64,000 nt of DNA from a virus (IMGVR_UViG_3300027893_000003:62001-126000); one strand, 5' to 3'; positions 6,688 through 13,402 are shown, numbered from the stretch's first letter. Notes: generated by a model from the sequence alone, not told the origin. A program made the numbers and translations.

Positions 6688-7815
6688 ATGACAACTACTA
6701 CAGTTCCAAATCTCAGAGGCATTACTCTTGAAGGCATCCCATTAGATCCCACAAACCTTGGAATTGAGTGTCCGGAAACTAGAGAGTCAATTCTTGAAGA
6801 TCTAATTAAGATGTCTAAGTGTAAAAGAAAATTTGTAAAAATTAGAAATTCAGAAAGGAGGGGAAAACACGGACCAGTTAGACAATTTTCAAAAGATGAA
6901 ATTAAACAAATTGAATTTGAGAGGATGTTAAAAATGGTGAAAAAAAGGAGATCGGATAGGACCATGGTGGCCTTAGCTTTCCTTTTTGATCAAACTTATG
7001 GAACCGAAAAATGGATAGGTACGGAGGAGTTATCTATTCACTTAGAAGTTCCAAAAACTACGTCATCGTCAGTAATGACTGCCATCGACAGAAAGATGGG
7101 GGATCTTCTTGAGAGAAAGTTTGATGAAAAGAAGATCTTACGGCGTGTGAAAGACGATATTCCATTTGACAACGCAAAAGAATTTGTTGAAGAGTATTAT
7201 CGTCGAGATGAGAGGAAGAAAAAGAAAGTAAGGCCAGTCAAACCACGGATGAAACCAAAACCAACAAAAGTAACGAAACAACCCAGATCAAAAGATTTGA
7301 TGCGTGGTGCTTTAATGTATCTCTACGCAAAAAGTAAGTTAGAAGGAGATGAGGCGTGGGCCGTGACTGAAGATGTAGCAGGCACTCTTGGAATATCTAA
7401 GCGTTCAGCATCTTCCCTACTCTCAAGAATTGATAATCGAATGAGAGATCTATTAGTTATTGAAAATATCGGGGTGGGAGGAGCAAGGAGACTGAGACGT
7501 AAAGTTGAGTTTGGAAAAGAGCTTTTCAGTTCTCCATCTGATTTTGCTGAAGAATTCTACACTCGTGGCCCAAAATTCGATAAACCAAAAGTTGAAGTTC
7601 CAAAGGTAGAACCGAAACCTGAGGAAGTGGTTGACGATACGGAACGGAAACTAAAAGAATTAGAAGCAGAAGTTAAGAAGGGAGTCGAAGATGTAGCTGA
7701 AGGAATAACTAAAGCTATTGCTGACATTCTTAATTCTGTGGACAGAAGATTTGATCTGAATCTTAATGTATCAGGTGAAATCAAATTCAGGTTTTTATTC
7801 GGAGAAAGCAAATAG
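6688..7815 (+). CDS. Tandem winged-helix DNA-binding protein
   Basis: A 375-residue basic protein with two related helix-turn-helix-like segments: about residues 90-150 (ending SVMTAIDRKMGDLLERK) and about 203-265 (ending SLLSRIDNRMRDLLV). Each has the pattern helix, short loop, LxVPKTTSSS or LGISKRSASS recognition helix, then a wing. A Lys/Pro-rich linker joins them and an acidic helical tail (KLKELEAEVKKGVEDVAEGI) ends the protein. ATG 6688 has GAGGAG upstream. It is probably a DNA-binding regulator or nucleoid protein of the phage; target unknown. Confidence 0.6.
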   Translation: MTTTTVPNLRGITLEGIPLDPTNLGIECPETRESILEDLIKMSKCKRKFVKIRNSERRGKHGPVRQFSKDEIKQIEFERMLKMVKKRRSDRTMVALAFLFDQTYGTEKWIGTEELSIHLEVPKTTSSSVMTAIDRKMGDLLERKFDEKKILRRVKDDIPFDNAKEFVEEYYRRDERKKKKVRPVKPRMKPKPTKVTKQPRSKDLMRGALMYLYAKSKLEGDEAWAVTEDVAGTLGISKRSASSLLSRIDNRMRDLLVIENIGVGGARRLRRKVEFGKELFSSPSDFAEEFYTRGPKFDKPKVEVPKVEPKPEEVVDDTERKLKELEAEVKKGVEDVAEGITKAIADILNSVDRRFDLNLNVSGEIKFRFLFGESK

Positions 7816-7834
7816 TGAAAGGAGGAATTAAGAC

Positions 7835-8548
7835 ATGGCGAGGAAATTATTGTTAATCTCACTAGCACTCTTTCTGGTACTTCCAGTAGCATGTGCTAAA
7901 AAGGCAAAGGCCCCGGAACAACCACTTCAGGTCTATTCGACCGAAATGGAGAACCAAGGTTTTTCTGATGCCTTAATGGAGGTCGAGGCAAAACTAAAAG
8001 AATGTGAGAAGAACGGAATGAAGAATTGCCCCGATATCTACAACGAGGCACAGAGGTTGAAGGCCGCCGCTTATGATGCATGGGTAAGATGTGATAGTGC
8101 AGAAGCCTGGGATCTGATTAAGCAGGCACTTGCAAAAGCACAAGAGGCCTGTGATTGTCAGGCGGCTCCTGTTGTTGAAGAAGTCAAACCTGTTGTCCTC
8201 AAATGGGATAACGCACTATTCGACTTCGACAAATCAAACATCAGACCAGATGCGGCCGAGGTTCTTGATAGGGTAGCTGAGGACCTAAAAGCTAACCCGG
8301 ACGTCAAAGTTGTTATTATTGGTCATACTGACTCCTTTGGTTCGGAAGAGTACAACCAAGGACTATCTGAAAGGCGTGCTAGGTCTTCTGAGAACCATCT
8401 TATCAAGCAGGGTGTAAACCCCAGTCAGATTCACTCAATCAAGGCCAAGGGTGAACTCTTCCCACTATTTCCCAACCTAGTGGGCGGGAAAGACAGTCCA
8501 TTCAACAGGCAGAAAAACCGTCGTGTTGAGATCATTCAATACAAGTAG
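7835..8548 (+). CDS. OmpA/Pal-domain lipoprotein
   Basis: A 237-residue lipoprotein. The signal peptide ends in a lipobox (LPVAC, Cys20), so lipidation is likely. A helical region (residues 30-120) is followed by an OmpA C-terminal domain at about 125-235: DFDKSNIRPDAAEVLDRVAEDL, GHTDSFGSEEYNQGLSERRA and a final NRRVEI. This family binds diaminopimelate of peptidoglycan non-covalently through the Asp and Arg of these motifs. It would be anchored in the outer membrane of a diderm host and touch the wall. A phage-encoded copy could modify the envelope during infection or act in lysis or exclusion. Clear RBS AAAGGAGGA. Confidence 0.9.
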   Translation: MARKLLLISLALFLVLPVACAKKAKAPEQPLQVYSTEMENQGFSDALMEVEAKLKECEKNGMKNCPDIYNEAQRLKAAAYDAWVRCDSAEAWDLIKQALAKAQEACDCQAAPVVEEVKPVVLKWDNALFDFDKSNIRPDAAEVLDRVAEDLKANPDVKVVIIGHTDSFGSEEYNQGLSERRARSSENHLIKQGVNPSQIHSIKAKGELFPLFPNLVGGKDSPFNRQKNRRVEIIQYK

Positions 8549-8551
8549 AAG

Positions 8552-8568
8552 ACTACCTATCTGGTAGT
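8552..8568 (+). other. Hairpin just after the OmpA-like gene
   Basis: ACTACC (8552-8557) and GGTAGT (8563-8568) form a perfect 6-bp stem with a 5-nt loop, beginning 4 nt after the stop codon. No U-run follows. It may protect the mRNA 3' end or belong to the larger structured element beginning at 8575. Confidence 0.45.
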
Positions 8569-8574
8569 TATGGT

Positions 8575-8658
8575 GTGCCCGGTGTGGTGTGATTGGTCAG
8601 GCCCCAGGCCTCTACGGAGGTTCGTCCTAACTGATCGCCTGCCCGGGCACTTTTTTTT
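8575..8658 (+). ncRNA. 84-nt stem-rich RNA or extended terminator
   Basis: The outer arms GTGCCCGG (8575-8582) and CCGGGCAC (8643-8650) are perfect complements, and eight T residues follow (8651-8658). Inside, GATTGGTCAGG (8591-8601) pairs with CCTAACTGATC (8626-8636 region) with one mismatch and two wobbles, and CCTC-TACG-GAGG forms the tip. The near-continuous rod with a U-run is far longer than an ordinary terminator. It could be a small RNA ending in its own terminator. It separates the OmpA-like gene from the membrane-protein operon. Confidence 0.6.
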
Positions 8659-8675
8659 CTAAGGAGGTGATATTA

Positions 8676-9074
8676 GTGAACCTCAGACAATATTGGTTGA
8701 AGTCAATAGATCGTAGAGATATAGCGGCGGCCTTTGTGAAAGATACACCAATATATCTTATTAGTATTGCTGTACTTTTCCTTTATCCTGTAGTATTTAA
8801 GGGCCAATTTGGTTATCTACTACTTGTGATCTTTTATTCTACAATTGCGCTTACTGTATTTAGGCGACCATATGAATCAACACATATTAATCTTACAATT
8901 ACCACAATTATGTTGACTGCAACTCTATCTGTACTCGCTTCAATGTTTGGGGACTTTGTAGCTAATATGGCCGCTCTTTGGATTACACTTAGATTCAGAG
9001 AAGCATTAGTACTACTCATAAATCTAGGAGTGATGGAAGTAAATGAAAGCAAAAGCAGATTTCGTAACAAATAG
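8676..9074 (+). CDS. Multi-pass membrane protein
   Basis: About 132 residues with three or four predicted transmembrane helices (for example YLISIAVLFLYPVVF, YLLLVIFYSTIALTVF, LTITTIMLTATLSVLASMFG and a weaker LVLLINLGVM). GTG 8676 is chosen because AAGGAGGTGA lies 6-7 nt upstream; GTG 8667 overlaps that RBS. The C-terminal ten codons overlap the start of the next gene, where the same DNA encodes the DFVTNSSS motif. Function unknown. Confidence 0.6.
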   Translation: MNLRQYWLKSIDRRDIAAAFVKDTPIYLISIAVLFLYPVVFKGQFGYLLLVIFYSTIALTVFRRPYESTHINLTITTIMLTATLSVLASMFGDFVANMAALWITLRFREALVLLINLGVMEVNESKSRFRNK

Positions 9075-9375
9075 TTCATCAACGTCTTATATGATTGATG
9101 TCTACGTTGATATCTTGACAGCAGATGAATTTGTAAAACACTTATGGATGGGCGATTTGCCTGCCCAGATGATATATTATGATTTTAGACACTCACAACA
9201 GCAAATAATTGATTCTCTGAATAAAAGTTATGGATTCCCGCTAAGTAAGGGAAGACACAATCTTATCTTTGGAGATGAAAACTATGACCCTGCTGGAGAA
9301 GTTTTTGACTATTGTCTTAGAAGTGGATTTGATAGTCCTAAATTTCATATTCGTTTTCACGAATCATTGAGGTAG
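9043..9375 (+). CDS. DFVTNSSS-motif protein, copy 5
   Basis: A 110-residue protein starting MKAKADFVTNSSSTSYMID, 3.3 kb away from the other four copies. ATG 9043 with GGAG upstream. The body has His/Asp/Gln-rich stretches (YDFRHSQQQIIDS) and ends in a basic aromatic segment (KFHIRFHESLR). The N-terminal motif is the only part recognisably shared with the other copies. Function unknown. Confidence 0.7.
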   Translation: MKAKADFVTNSSSTSYMIDVYVDILTADEFVKHLWMGDLPAQMIYYDFRHSQQQIIDSLNKSYGFPLSKGRHNLIFGDENYDPAGEVFDYCLRSGFDSPKFHIRFHESLR

Positions 9376-9377
9376 AT

Positions 9378-9665
9378 ATGGAATATAAACACGGTATGTT
9401 ATGCCCAGTGTGTCTTAAAGGAAGATTATTGTTAACCATTGATCCTATAAACTTTACCTATAAAGGTCATGAACAGGTTTTTGAGGGGTACGAATCATTT
9501 AAATGTGATGTCTGTCCAGAATCTTTCTTGGATAAGAAGTATAGTTCCGAGATTGAGGTAATCCTCAAAGTGATTCGAGAAGTGATAGACGAAAAACCAG
9601 AGGATGCTCCAAAAATCATACTAACAATTACAAGGATGGAGGTTGATGGTGTCAAATCTAACTGA
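9378..9665 (+). CDS. YgiT/MqsA-type zinc-finger protein
   Basis: A 95-residue protein with CPVCLKG near the N-terminus and CDVCPESF about 30 residues later, separated by a strand containing YKGHEQVFEGYESF. This is the arrangement of the zinc domain found in MqsA (YgiT) antitoxins and related short proteins. The usual C-terminal HTH is absent; a charged helix follows instead (EVILKVIREVIDEKPED). No partner toxin is evident nearby, so I do not call it a toxin-antitoxin system. RBS GAGG precedes the ATG. Confidence 0.55.
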   Translation: MEYKHGMLCPVCLKGRLLLTIDPINFTYKGHEQVFEGYESFKCDVCPESFLDKKYSSEIEVILKVIREVIDEKPEDAPKIILTITRMEVDGVKSN

Positions 9666-9858
9666 GTGTTATAAGTGTAAAAAGGAGTACGATCCAGCGA
9701 AGCATAACACTGTTCTTCCAGATAATATGTATATTCAAGGAGTTGATCCGGGTGAAAAAATTCCCCAATGTCCATATTGTGGTATGGCAGACTTCATGGA
9801 TATCGCAGGAAGACAGATAGCCAATGACCCAAGATTTAAAGAGGAGAAAGGCAAATGA
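9649..9858 (+). CDS. Small zinc-ribbon protein
   Basis: About 69 residues with CYKCKKEYD at the N-terminus and CPYCGM about 35 residues later, which should bind one zinc ion. GTG 9649 gives the best spacing (6 nt) from GGAGG; ATG 9646 is 3 nt away. It overlaps the genes on both sides by a few bases, so it is part of a translationally coupled set. Function unknown. Confidence 0.6.
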   Translation: MSNLTECYKCKKEYDPAKHNTVLPDNMYIQGVDPGEKIPQCPYCGMADFMDIAGRQIANDPRFKEEKGK

Positions 9859-10256
9859 TTGATGCTGGGAGAGTTGAATTTATTTTCAAAGATTGCCTGT
9901 ACAAACAGAGTGAACTTACAATTCATGGAATGCCTAAAGATCTTGATGGAATGATTGAAGTAGAAGGTATTCTAAACCGCTTTGGATTTAATAAAGATCG
10001 AATCGAAGGTCATCGAAAAGAAATTACTGAGATGCTTAACCAATTGCCTGATGAATTTAAGAAATCAGGAGGAGGCGGGTGGACCTTCTTAAATGCTTGT
10101 ATGACCAAAGATGGAGAGCAGTGGACTGGTCTCCATATGACAATGGACCAATTATTCTGTCTTGGTATGGCAATAGATTTAGTCTCCTACACTTTACCAA
10201 GAGATATGTGGAATATACTGCCTGGCGGTATGCCATATATAATTGTAAAACTTTAA
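9855..10256 (+). CDS. Conserved-looking hypothetical protein
   Basis: A 133-residue protein. A helical N-terminal half is followed by GGGGWTFLNACMTKDGEQW, TGLHMTMDQLFCLGMAIDL and LPRDMWNILPGGMPYIIV. The glycine-rich and Trp/Pro-rich strings look highly constrained, and I recall similar uncharacterised bacterial proteins of about 130 residues. I cannot assign a function. ATG 9855 overlaps the preceding stop (ATGA). Confidence 0.6.
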   Translation: MIDAGRVEFIFKDCLYKQSELTIHGMPKDLDGMIEVEGILNRFGFNKDRIEGHRKEITEMLNQLPDEFKKSGGGGWTFLNACMTKDGEQWTGLHMTMDQLFCLGMAIDLVSYTLPRDMWNILPGGMPYIIVKL

Positions 10257-10267
10257 CGGAGGGGCAA

Positions 10268-10474
10268 ATGAGTGAAAGACTTAAATGCTTTTTATTAATA
10301 TCAGTATTAATCCCTTTAATGTTTTTCCTCCTGTGTCTAGGGATCTCTATCGCAGGAGGGAAAACATTAAAGATTTGGTTTCCATTAGTATTTGGCGGAT
10401 TTATCCTTATTAATTCTTTTATAACCTTTAAACTAGTACTAAAGGAGATTACTAAATTATGCACGAAACCGTAG
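10268..10474 (+). CDS. Small two-helix membrane protein
   Basis: A 68-residue protein from ATG 10268, with GGAGGGG 5 nt upstream. Two transmembrane helices: CFLLISVLIPLMFFLLCLGI and IWFPLVFGGFILINSFITF. A longer frame from 10079 lies inside the preceding gene and is rejected. Overlaps the next gene start by 16 nt. Function unknown. Confidence 0.6.
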   Translation: MSERLKCFLLISVLIPLMFFLLCLGISIAGGKTLKIWFPLVFGGFILINSFITFKLVLKEITKLCTKP

Positions 10475-11238
10475 CGAGGGTTCTTTCAGTTGACTGGGAT
10501 TACTTTTTTCCTGATGTATACTGGTTTGACTGGAGTCAAAAAGAAGAGAGTATGGTCTTCTTAGAGTATCTTTGGCCTCTTAGATATGGCAACGTTCATA
10601 TGAAAACTGGAGAAGAGGCAAAAGATATTGTCAAACCAGATCAGAAACTCTTGAAGAATTTTTGGCAAAGAGCGTGCCCCTTAGAACCATCAATGCACCT
10701 TTGCATTGCAGAATCTCATAAAGATATCTTGATGGTTCTTGAAAACTTTTTCGAATCTAGTGTGAAATTTTCAATATGGAATTTTGATCAGCACCACGAT
10801 GCTGGTTATGATATGGAAAAATTGAACTGTGATAATTGGGTTCGTCACTTACGTGAGAATAAAAGATTATTTGGTTATACAGTTATCTACCCTCCTTGGA
10901 GAAGAGAGAGTCCAGAGGATGGCGAACCGAATTTTGTCCATCAAGTATTCTATGAAATTCCAACAATGATTTACCCTAGAAAATTCGAGATCGTTTTCAC
11001 TTGTAGGTCATCGGGGTGGACTCCTAGTTGGTGTGATGATGAGTGGATAAAATTCATTGAGTATTGGAAGAGATATGACTATTTGTGGGAAACTAAGAGT
11101 TCTGCTCCCTATGCTCTCAAGAAAAGACCTTTTGACTATAAAAAGGCAGAAGAGAATTTAAAGAAAGAGAGGGAGATTATAAGACAAGTACGAGAAAACA
11201 ATTTGAAAATTATGAAAGAGAGAGGTGGCAAGAAGTGA
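10459..11238 (+). CDS. Arginase-like or UPF0489-like metal-binding protein
   Basis: A 259-residue protein with a repeated Asp/His pattern: LSVDWDYFFPDVYWF (residues 9-23), HLCIAESHKDIL (about 80-91) and WNFDQHHDAGYDM (about 107-119), followed by FTCRSSGWTPSWCDDEW. The DxHHD-type motif resembles the metal site of arginase/UPF0489-type hydrolases, where paired Asp and His hold divalent metals. That assignment is by motif only. The C-terminus is a basic coiled-coil-like tail (KKAEENLKKEREIIRQ). Tightly packed between two membrane-protein genes. Confidence 0.45.
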   Translation: MHETVARVLSVDWDYFFPDVYWFDWSQKEESMVFLEYLWPLRYGNVHMKTGEEAKDIVKPDQKLLKNFWQRACPLEPSMHLCIAESHKDILMVLENFFESSVKFSIWNFDQHHDAGYDMEKLNCDNWVRHLRENKRLFGYTVIYPPWRRESPEDGEPNFVHQVFYEIPTMIYPRKFEIVFTCRSSGWTPSWCDDEWIKFIEYWKRYDYLWETKSSAPYALKKRPFDYKKAEENLKKEREIIRQVRENNLKIMKERGGKK

Positions 11239-11678
11239 CAGCAAGGAAAATTACAACTATACTTTCTCTTCTAGTTTTATCCGCTCTTCTAGTAATGACA
11301 GCTGTAATGGTATTGGTATTAACCAGAGAAAGTGAAGTCATCGAGGACGAAGAGGTCTATTGGGTTTTGTGGGTGAGGTATGAAAGTATTGACTATATTG
11401 AAAAAGAATCTAGTCAAGTATACAGATTAATTGAGGTTTATCCATCTCTTAAATCATGTGATGAGGCTAAAGTTAAATTGTGGAGAAAGAAATACAAAAT
11501 GATATCTGAAGCCATTGAAGAAGATGAGGATAAACCTCAAATCTCACCTGAAAAATGCTGTGCTATAAACACTTCTGTGAAAGATCAATGGTTTACAAGC
11601 AGTAGATATCTTTGTTTGCCAGATACTACGAATCCACAGGAGTGGGGGAGGTGGAAAAATGAAGAGGATAATAATTAG
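11235..11678 (+). CDS. Single-pass membrane-anchored protein
   Basis: A 147-residue protein with one N-terminal transmembrane helix (ITTILSLLVLSALLVMTAVMVLVL), then a soluble acidic domain containing four cysteines (KSCDE, EKCCAI, YLCLP), so disulfides in the periplasm are plausible. GTG 11235 overlaps the previous stop by 4 nt. Function unknown; the paired lipoprotein gene immediately downstream suggests an envelope role. Confidence 0.6.
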   Translation: MTARKITTILSLLVLSALLVMTAVMVLVLTRESEVIEDEEVYWVLWVRYESIDYIEKESSQVYRLIEVYPSLKSCDEAKVKLWRKKYKMISEAIEEDEDKPQISPEKCCAINTSVKDQWFTSSRYLCLPDTTNPQEWGRWKNEEDNN

Positions 11679-11853
11679 TATTCTTTTACTTTCTATAGTT
11701 GCAGTATATTCTTGTAGTTCTTCAACAGAAGAAAATAAAATAGAAAGTAGAGAAACTCAAGAGATCAAGACGTTATTTGACATTCCTAATTTGCTAGGAA
11801 GATCTTTTTCATCTATTCAGAAATCACTTGGAAACCCCACAAAGTTCAGTTAG
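11659..11853 (+). CDS. Small lipoprotein, probably frameshifted near its 3' end
   Basis: A 64-residue product with a signal peptide and lipobox (AVYSC, Cys19). The mature part contains IPNLLGRSFSSIQKSLGNP, a pattern seen in small lipoproteins with an LLGKS..E...LG.P motif. The annotated frame stops at 11853, but the +1 frame entered within the CCCC run at 11835-11838 stays open for 38 more codons to a TAA at 11951-11953 (ending YKGVDSE). The intact product may therefore be about 100 residues. Either an indel (real or sequencing) or a +1 frameshift is possible. Confidence 0.55.
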   Translation: MKRIIISILLLSIVAVYSCSSSTEENKIESRETQEIKTLFDIPNLLGRSFSSIQKSLGNPTKFS

Positions 11854-11961
11854 ATCTCTACAAGAAGAACCAACTCAAGATAGGATTCTGACAGATGAAA
11901 TTGTAGACTGGATGAGCAATCCAACAAGGTATAAAGGTGTAGATAGTGAATAAAAAAATAA

Positions 11962-11992
11962 CCCCACTCAGGACTAATAATCCTGAGTGGGG
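11962..11992 (-). terminator. Intrinsic terminator for the histone-like gene
   Basis: CCCCACTCAGGA (11962-11973) and TCCTGAGTGGGG (11981-11992) form a perfect 12-bp stem with a 7-nt loop. On the minus strand it is followed by TTATTTTTTTA, so it terminates leftward transcription from 12249. It is only 8 nt past the end of the extended rightward lipoprotein frame and may also slow rightward transcription. Confidence 0.85.
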
Positions 11993-12027
11993 CCAAGGGT
12001 GGAAGGAGAGTGAACGGACAGCCTGTT

Positions 12028-12249
12028 TTAGGCTTGAGGATTTCTTTTCTTAACTGGTTTTGCCTTATCATTGGCAATTGAGATAGCACGGAAATCTTTC
12101 AATAACATCGCTATCTCTGTACTTAACTTCCTTGCTTTCAGGGCATGCGTTTTACTTCCATGCCCTTCTCTCCCCTTTTCAGCAGCTTCCAAAAATTCGT
12201 CAAACTTCGCCTTCACTTCTTGACATTTCGCGTCATAATTAATCAGCAT
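12028..12249 (-). CDS. Histone H1-like (Hc1-type) DNA-binding protein
   Basis: A 73-residue basic protein in monocistronic arrangement on the minus strand. The segment ALKARKLSTEIAMLLKDFRA followed by SIANDKAKPVKKRNPQA matches the pattern of short bacterial histone H1/Hc1 proteins (RARKxSLELEKLxKEFRKxSI, then a Lys-rich tail). Such proteins compact DNA. In a phage it might condense phage or host DNA, or package with the genome. RBS AAAGGAG lies 9-10 nt upstream of ATG 12249, with its own promoter region and strong terminator, so it is probably regulated separately from the operons around it. Confidence 0.6.
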   Translation of the reverse strand: MLINYDAKCQEVKAKFDEFLEAAEKGREGHGSKTHALKARKLSTEIAMLLKDFRAISIANDKAKPVKKRNPQA

Positions 12250-12293
12250 TTTTCTAACTCCTTTTTTTGGTTCTGTGTCTCTATTTTATATAT

Positions 12294-12310
12294 GTTCTAG
12301 ATATGAGAAC
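12294..12310. promoter_or_regulatory. Palindromic operator-like site
   Basis: GTTCT (12294-12298) and AGAAC (12306-12310) are inverted with a 7-nt centre, in the divergent region between the histone-like gene and the PilZ operon and next to a minus-strand TATATAAAATAG sequence. It resembles a dimeric repressor site; the binding protein is unknown. Confidence 0.3.
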
Positions 12311-12331
12311 AGATCAGTTAAAAATCATTCT

Positions 12332-12346
12332 CTATATATATTAATT
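12332..12346 (+). promoter_or_regulatory. Candidate rightward promoter, second copy of the 15-mer
   Basis: CTATATATATTAATT, identical to 1835-1849, is 45 nt upstream of the first PilZ gene. The flanking bases differ, so the 15-mer itself appears to be the conserved unit. Confidence 0.45.
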
Positions 12347-12390
12347 ACTGGATAATAGTTTTTGATTTTAAATGAAAGGAGGTTATTTAC

Positions 12391-12846
12391 ATGGCGATTG
12401 AAATTACCACAGAACAGGAGCTAAGGAAGTTTCTTGATACGAAGGAAATGGAGTTAGCAACAAGTTTAATGGAGTGTCAAGTAGTCGACGCAGGTCAGAC
12501 TGAAGTCCTCAAGCGACTCAAGGTGAGGGTTAGAGCTAGTCTTCCCCTGGTTTATACCCATAAGGCAACTCATGCCTGTGCACTCACTAGAGACCTCAGT
12601 GTGGGTGGAGCATATATTTTGGATTCTGACCCCCCACCAGTTGGTACAAAGATCGCTCTGACAGTTCGAGTAATTAGTCCGTTCAGAGCGGATATTGGAA
12701 TGATTGGTGCACGAGTTGTCCGCTCTAATGAAGTTGCCGGACGAGAGGAGGCTGGTTTTGCAGTCGAATTTGAAAACTTAAGTCAGGATCACATAAAGCT
12801 CCTTTTCAAATTCGTAAACGAAAGTCTAGGGTCAGGAAGGAGTTGA
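12391..12846 (+). CDS. PilZ-domain protein 1
   Basis: A 151-residue protein. The PilZ domain spans about residues 40-145, with the basic stretch KRLKVRVR (41-48) at the position of the RxxxR element and TRDLSVGGAYI (residues 66-76) matching the D/NxSxxG element that binds cyclic di-GMP. The first motif is not canonical, so ligand binding is uncertain. ATG 12391 has AAAGGAGG upstream. It could sense or sequester the host second messenger, or act as an adaptor controlling motility or biofilm. It is followed at once by a second PilZ gene. Confidence 0.75.
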   Translation: MAIEITTEQELRKFLDTKEMELATSLMECQVVDAGQTEVLKRLKVRVRASLPLVYTHKATHACALTRDLSVGGAYILDSDPPPVGTKIALTVRVISPFRADIGMIGARVVRSNEVAGREEAGFAVEFENLSQDHIKLLFKFVNESLGSGRS

Positions 12847-12848
12847 CC

Positions 12849-13208
12849 GTGGAAGAATTACTAACAAAAGAGAATCAAACAGCCAAGTTGTATGTTTCAA
12901 AGAGGAGATCAGTAAGGGTTGAGGTAGCACTACCCGTTAGGTTTACAGACCTAAATGGTCAATTCAGACACGGAAAAACCAGAAACATTAGTGTTGGTGG
13001 TGTATTCATCTCCGCAGGGAATGTGAGTATGCCAGTTGGCGTCTTCACTAATTTATGTATTGATCTGCCAAATGATTCACCAATACTGGTTTATGGAAAG
13101 GTTGTCTGGACTAACCGCTACGGGTTCGGGATCAAATTTGTGTCCTTAGATCCAAAGGACAAGTCTAGAGTCAGAACTCTGATCAGGAAAATAGCAGTAA
13201 CACCATAG
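12849..13208 (+). CDS. PilZ-domain protein 2
   Basis: A 119-residue protein with the canonical cyclic di-GMP motifs: RRSVR (residues 19-23) and TRNISVGGVFI (about 44-54), then the usual barrel strands (VYGKVVWTNRYGFGIKF). GTG 12849 is preferred because GGAG lies 6 nt upstream; the TTG at 12843 abuts the RBS. Two adjacent PilZ genes with different first motifs suggest one binds the nucleotide well and the other less so or as a partner. Confidence 0.8.
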   Translation: MEELLTKENQTAKLYVSKRRSVRVEVALPVRFTDLNGQFRHGKTRNISVGGVFISAGNVSMPVGVFTNLCIDLPNDSPILVYGKVVWTNRYGFGIKFVSLDPKDKSRVRTLIRKIAVTP

Positions 13209-13222
13209 GAGGATGTTACCTC

Positions 13223-13402
13223 ATGAATTATTACGAGAGAATTATCAGAGAAGGGGCAATGGCGGCAGACAAGTACAAGAAGAGAAAGGATGATCCTATC
13301 GAAGGTCTCAAGGCAACTGAAGAAGAACTTGAGAAATTGGATATGGATGCCATCATAATCATAGAAGATATGGGCGATCCTTTCGATCCCGTCATCAAGT
13401 AG
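13223..13402 (+). CDS. Small acidic hypothetical protein
   Basis: A 59-residue frame: starts MNYYERIIREGAMAADKYKK and ends IIEDMGDPFDPVIK. AGGAGG lies 8-9 nt upstream of ATG 13223. It has a charged helix and no recognised domain. It follows the PilZ pair by 14 nt and is closed by a terminator, so it is the last gene of that operon. Confidence 0.6.
   Translation: MNYYERIIREGAMAADKYKKRKDDPIEGLKATEEELEKLDMDAIIIIEDMGDPFDPVIK

Noticed and set aside
9378-9858. MqsA-like zinc finger as half of a toxin-antitoxin pair.
   Set aside because: No MqsR-like or other small toxin partner, and the HTH part of MqsA is missing.
11850-12089. Minus-strand frame overlapping the lipoprotein end and the histone-like gene end.
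   Set aside because: It runs across the strong terminator at 11962-11992 and has no RBS.
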